In this document: piece by piece, positions 62,765 through 64,000 of the stretch
Position numbering within the stretch: position 1 is the first letter of the stretch
Layout: every line of letters starts with the position of its first letter
Made by a program: the position numbers and the translations under genes
Notes under the pieces: model-generated
Told to the model about the DNA's origin: nothing
Seen by the model: only the letters and a program-made list of their open reading frames with translations
Database searches by the model: none
Origin: Warburgia ugandensis
Lineage: Eukaryota > Streptophyta > Magnoliopsida > Canellales > Canellaceae
DNA: 64,000 bases
Reading direction: 5' to 3'
Assembly (NCBI GenBank): GCA_035236585.1
Contig: CP141126.1
Location: forward strand, 9,809,001-9,873,000

Positions 62765-64000
62765 TTCTCCCCTACTTATGCTGCAGATGTCATCATCATG
62801 TCCTTACTTTCCATGTGCTCCTTGAATTGCCATAGTCCGTCAGTAGGTTCGCAGCTTGCCTCACTATTGGATAGCCCCTTCCACTTGAGAAGATACTCGT
62901 GGCTTGATGGGTCGTGCTTCATTTGCAAGACCCTATTTGCGAGGATGTACTCCACCTCTTGATCATGAGATAGCTTTATGCCATCTATTGTGCACTTTGA
63001 GTCTCGTAAGCTAGGATACTCCTTGTCTTTGTGGTATGGCTTCAATGAACTTTCATGGAAGATAGGATGTAACTTCTTCACTTTCGGTGGGAGTTCTAGT
63101 TTGTATGCCACTTTGCCTATTTTCCTCTCAATGCGAGAAGGCCCTTCTAAGAAGTCCCTTGTATTGTACCTTCATCTTTTGTTGCATGTAGATCCTTACT
63201 AATATCAGGTCCCCCACTTGAAACTCAACTGACATTTGCTTCTTGTCCGCCCGTTTCTTCATATGTTTGGTTGTATTATGTGGGAATGAACATGCTAATG
63301 AACATACGTTTGGTTGTATTATGTGGGAATGAGCATGTTCTTGCCACTCCTTGGCATATTTGTAGGCGAATGAACACCTCCCTGCGTAGCTTGTGGTAAT
63401 GATATTTGGAGAGTTGTAGGCTGATAGCCAAGGACAAGCTCGAATGGGCTTTTGTCAGTGGATTCACTCCGCTGCAAGTTGAAGGAGAATTGTGCAGCAT
63501 CAAGCAACTTTGCCCAATCTCGCTGGATTGTAAGTGCCTTAGGTATGCCTCCGACAAGACATATGTCCTCTTGGTTTGCTCATCTGTATGGGGTGCATGC
63601 TGGTCAAGAAGTTAATGTTGGACCCCATAAGTTTAAAGGGCTCTGTCCAGAATTTGCTGTGAAATGGGGGTCTCTATTGCTTATAGTCATTTGAGACAAC
63701 CCCTCATATTTCAGCACATGCTTAACAAACAATGTGGCAGCCCCTTCTGTTGTGATGTTATTCAGTACTTGGATGAAGGCGTTTTACTTCAAGAAACTGT
63801 CCACCACCACAATGATGCTTCCATAACTCTTTGACTTAGGAAGCCCAATAATGAGTCCATGGAAAAGCTTCCCTATGGCGTTTCAGCACTGGCTGTGGCT
63901 CCAAAAGCCCAGTGAGTGGTTGTTGTTCTACCTTGACTTGTTGGCAAACAAGACAAGTCTTCACATAGGCTTCAATTCTGTATATGAGGCCAATAATACT
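62210..64000 (-). mobile_element. Ty3/gypsy chromovirus, 3' part, running off the right edge
   Basis: Minus-strand element. Its 3' LTR is 62210-62764 (tg...ca, 555 bp), preceded by a purine tract (gtaggggagaa on the minus strand). Next comes the end of integrase with a chromodomain: HPIFHESSLKPYH, then YILANRVLQM and YLLKWKGLSNSEASCEP (about 62776-63111). Integrase core pieces (SPFELVLGYQP; GSIIVVVDSFLK) and the zinc-binding end (CLVCQQVKVEQQPL) follow toward 64000. It is broken in several places within the visible part. RT, gag and the 5' LTR would lie beyond the window, so age cannot be estimated from LTR pairs. Confidence 0.88.

Overview
The window is nuclear DNA from a flowering plant. 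Five recognisable host genes carry plant-type GT-AG introns, intergenic DNA is full of LTR retrotransposons, LINEs, SINEs and DNA transposons, and one protein family (PLS-class PPR) is essentially plant-specific. The many Au-type SINEs, RTE and L1 LINE remnants and long AT-rich introns suggest a woody or early-diverging dicot-like lineage rather than a grass, but the species cannot be named from the sequence.

Layout. 1-87: tail of an unidentified plus-strand gene. 1731-6535 (minus): cytosolic fructose-1,6-bisphosphatase, 12 exons. 7818-12521: SINE copies and a decayed L1 LINE. 13069-13584 (plus): intronless secreted Ole e 1-like protein. 14452-31535 (minus): plastid isochorismate synthase, 15 exons, whose intron 12 is swollen to about 8.2 kb by a Ty1/copia element that holds a second LTR insertion. 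31990-43102: repeat block with two inverted members of a long-LTR family, RTE LINE scraps, a PHF5A/SF3b pseudogene split by a SINE, and a MITE. 44201-45940 (plus): intact E-class PPR protein like MEF21. 48515-51213 (minus): ATG1t-like kinase, 8 exons. 51661-58055: MITE, SINEs and a 3.9-kb element with long terminal inverted repeats. 58431-58837 (plus): first exon of a MINDY/FAM188-like UIM protein, with a very long first intron containing a tandem array of about 360-bp units, two SINEs and a Ty3/gypsy chromovirus that runs off the right edge.

The genes are not an operon or pathway cluster. They serve sucrose/gluconeogenic carbon flow (FBPase), phylloquinone and salicylate precursor supply (isochorismate synthase), the cell wall (Ole e 1-like), mitochondrial RNA editing (PPR), autophagy-type signalling (ATG1t) and ubiquitin handling (MINDY). 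All exon models were assembled by hand from splice sites, reading phase and remembered family sequences; lengths and phases close exactly for FBPase (341 aa), isochorismate synthase (566 aa) and the kinase (276 aa). I found no convincing evidence of a wholly new biological system. The most unusual items are the TIR element with a GRF zinc-finger remnant next to the MINDY promoter, two GC-AG introns, and a stop-free 105-bp first intron in the isochorismate synthase transit-peptide region.
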